From assembly GCA_009780235.1 (NCBI GenBank), contig WRAK01000012.1, positions 1 through 64,000 of the forward strand: DNA of 64,000 nt. The letters are read 5' to 3'. This DNA is from Oscillospiraceae bacterium. GTDB lineage: Bacteria; Bacillota; Clostridia; Oscillospirales; Oscillospiraceae. The notes under the pieces were generated by a model, which saw nothing but the letters and a program-made list of their open reading frames with translations, searched no databases and was not told where the DNA came from. A program made the translations under genes and the position numbers. The first letter of the stretch is position 1, and every line of letters begins with the position of its first letter. Positions 63,368-64,000 of this stretch are shown in pieces.

Positions 63368-63874
63368 GCAATTTGGAGCAAAATCATCTTGTGATACGGC
63401 ACTCGAAAAAACTCATAGTCGTTCTGGTTTTGGTTTCTTTGGTTTGTATCGTTTTGAATGTATTGCATTTTTATAGCGGCAGCAACTTTGACTTGTTTGA
63501 CGCGGGTTCCGGAAGATATCGAACACTTGGCCCCTTGGCGGTTCTTTTTGTTGCAGTTGCGGGTCCGGTTTATACATTAGATTATATTTTGTGGAAATGC
63601 ACGGTAACCGACTGTGAAATCCACTTGAAATCGCTTTTTCGGCGCAAAAGTTTCACATTTGACGACATCAAGTGGGTTAGAAGCAAAGCGCACGAAACGG
63701 CAAGGCTTGCCCGGGAAACAATTGGAGCAATCATACGGAATTGAGTTGCGTACGAAAACGGAAAAATTGATGTCCGTATCGAAACATGCGAAAGGCTATG
63801 ACGCTTTTGTAGAGATTTTGAAGGCGAAAAAGATCCCGGGGGCATCGATTTTACCTGCATCGGATGATTTGTAG
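63364..63874 (+). pseudogene. Two-helix membrane protein with frameshift
   Basis: From a GTG overlapping the M42 stop, frame 1 encodes two helices (KLIVVLVLVSLVCIVLNVL; LAVLFVAVAGPVYTLDYI) and a soluble part (CEIHLKSLFRRKSFTFDDIKWV) that stops at 63744. A second frame continues naturally (ELRTKTEKLMSVSKHAKGYD...) to 63874. A one-base change near 63,700-63,730 would join them. The soluble part resembles a PH-like domain, which is only a guess. Either a true pseudogene or a read error. Confidence 0.6.
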
Positions 63875-63935
63875 GGGCGGGGTCATCCCGCCCGCAAACC
63901 ACAGGTGCGTACCACAGGCGGGATGACCCCGCTAC
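63871..63935. repeat. Paired element, GGGTCATCCC type
   Basis: GTAGGGGCGGGGTCATCCCG...GCGGGATGACCCCGCTAC. Supplies the TAG of the frameshifted gene's second frame. Confidence 0.85.
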
Positions 63936-63961
63936 ATTCAGCGCAAACGCACCCAAGCCGC

Positions 63962-64000
63962 GAAGCCTCCTTTTCCAAAGGAGGTGGCAGGCGCAGCCTG
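63962..64000. repeat. CTCCTTTTCCAAAGGAG repeat at the window end
   Basis: CCTCCTTTTCCAAAGGAGG followed by GGCAGGCGCAGCCTG, of the same class as 14668-14710 and 19934-19980. Cut by the window edge. Confidence 0.7.

Overview
The window looks like a chromosomal segment of a G+C-rich, anaerobic, endospore-forming member of the Clostridia, most like Oscillospirales. The evidence is four sporulation genes (spoVT, spoVAC, an alpha/beta-type SASP, spoIVB), a Clostridia-type ctsR-mcsA-clpC stress operon, a 2[4Fe-4S] ferredoxin, a Re-citrate synthase in place of the usual citrate synthase, and Gram-positive ribosomal features (zinc-type S14, SecY-Adk-Map order). No rRNA or tRNA gene, insertion sequence, prophage or CRISPR array was seen.

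Layout. 1-8.2 kb: housekeeping genes (metallophosphoesterase, AraC/GyrI regulator, HtrA, TadA, MntP, CBS protein, DUF368 transporter, RsmI, TrmN6, ferredoxin). 8.4-12.3 kb: CtsR regulon core with two perfect CtsR boxes bracketing the promoter, but no mcsB. 12.4-15.2 kb: spoVT, then a gene-poor stretch holding a candidate structured non-coding RNA with tandem hairpin modules, an XRE regulator, repeats and a small membrane protein. 15.2-21.2 kb: ldhA opposite a Re-citrate synthase, aconitase and isocitrate dehydrogenase set that gives 2-oxoglutarate, with glutamine synthetase further on. 21.3-24.6 kb: ATL protein, a GNAT remnant and an AT-rich tetR-MFS island. 24.7-27 kb: YlmH, SLH protein, zinc-ribbon membrane protein. 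27.3-44 kb: the complete S10-spc-alpha ribosomal cluster from rpsJ to rplQ, including secY, adk, map, infA, rpmJ and rpoA. 44-54.7 kb: spoVAC, an SSB-like protein, glnA, modABC, nucleoside hydrolase, DUF3795, SASP, an M14 peptidase and a small AT-rich AIM24 pair. 55-64 kb: spoIVB, a NadB-NadC fusion, YitT, RuvX/YqgF, MurD, an M42 peptidase and a frameshifted membrane protein.

The most distinctive property is a family of modular palindromic repeats. The ends are GTAGGGGCG...CGCCCCTAC and the palindrome between them varies. About 28 copies lie in intergenic DNA. In 12 genes the TAG stop codon is the element's own first bases, always preceded by G. The second distinctive feature is the candidate RNA at about 13,232-13,850. 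It has a consensus promoter, no ORF, four to five modules carrying paired hairpins and C/U-rich linkers, wobble changes that keep pairing only on the plus strand, and an intrinsic terminator. Other points are a structured element before rpoA, an SD-sequestering hairpin before spoVAC, matching Arg/Gly-rich tails on ribosomal proteins S3 and S5, and the NadB-NadC fusion with an internal Shine-Dalgarno at the domain junction.
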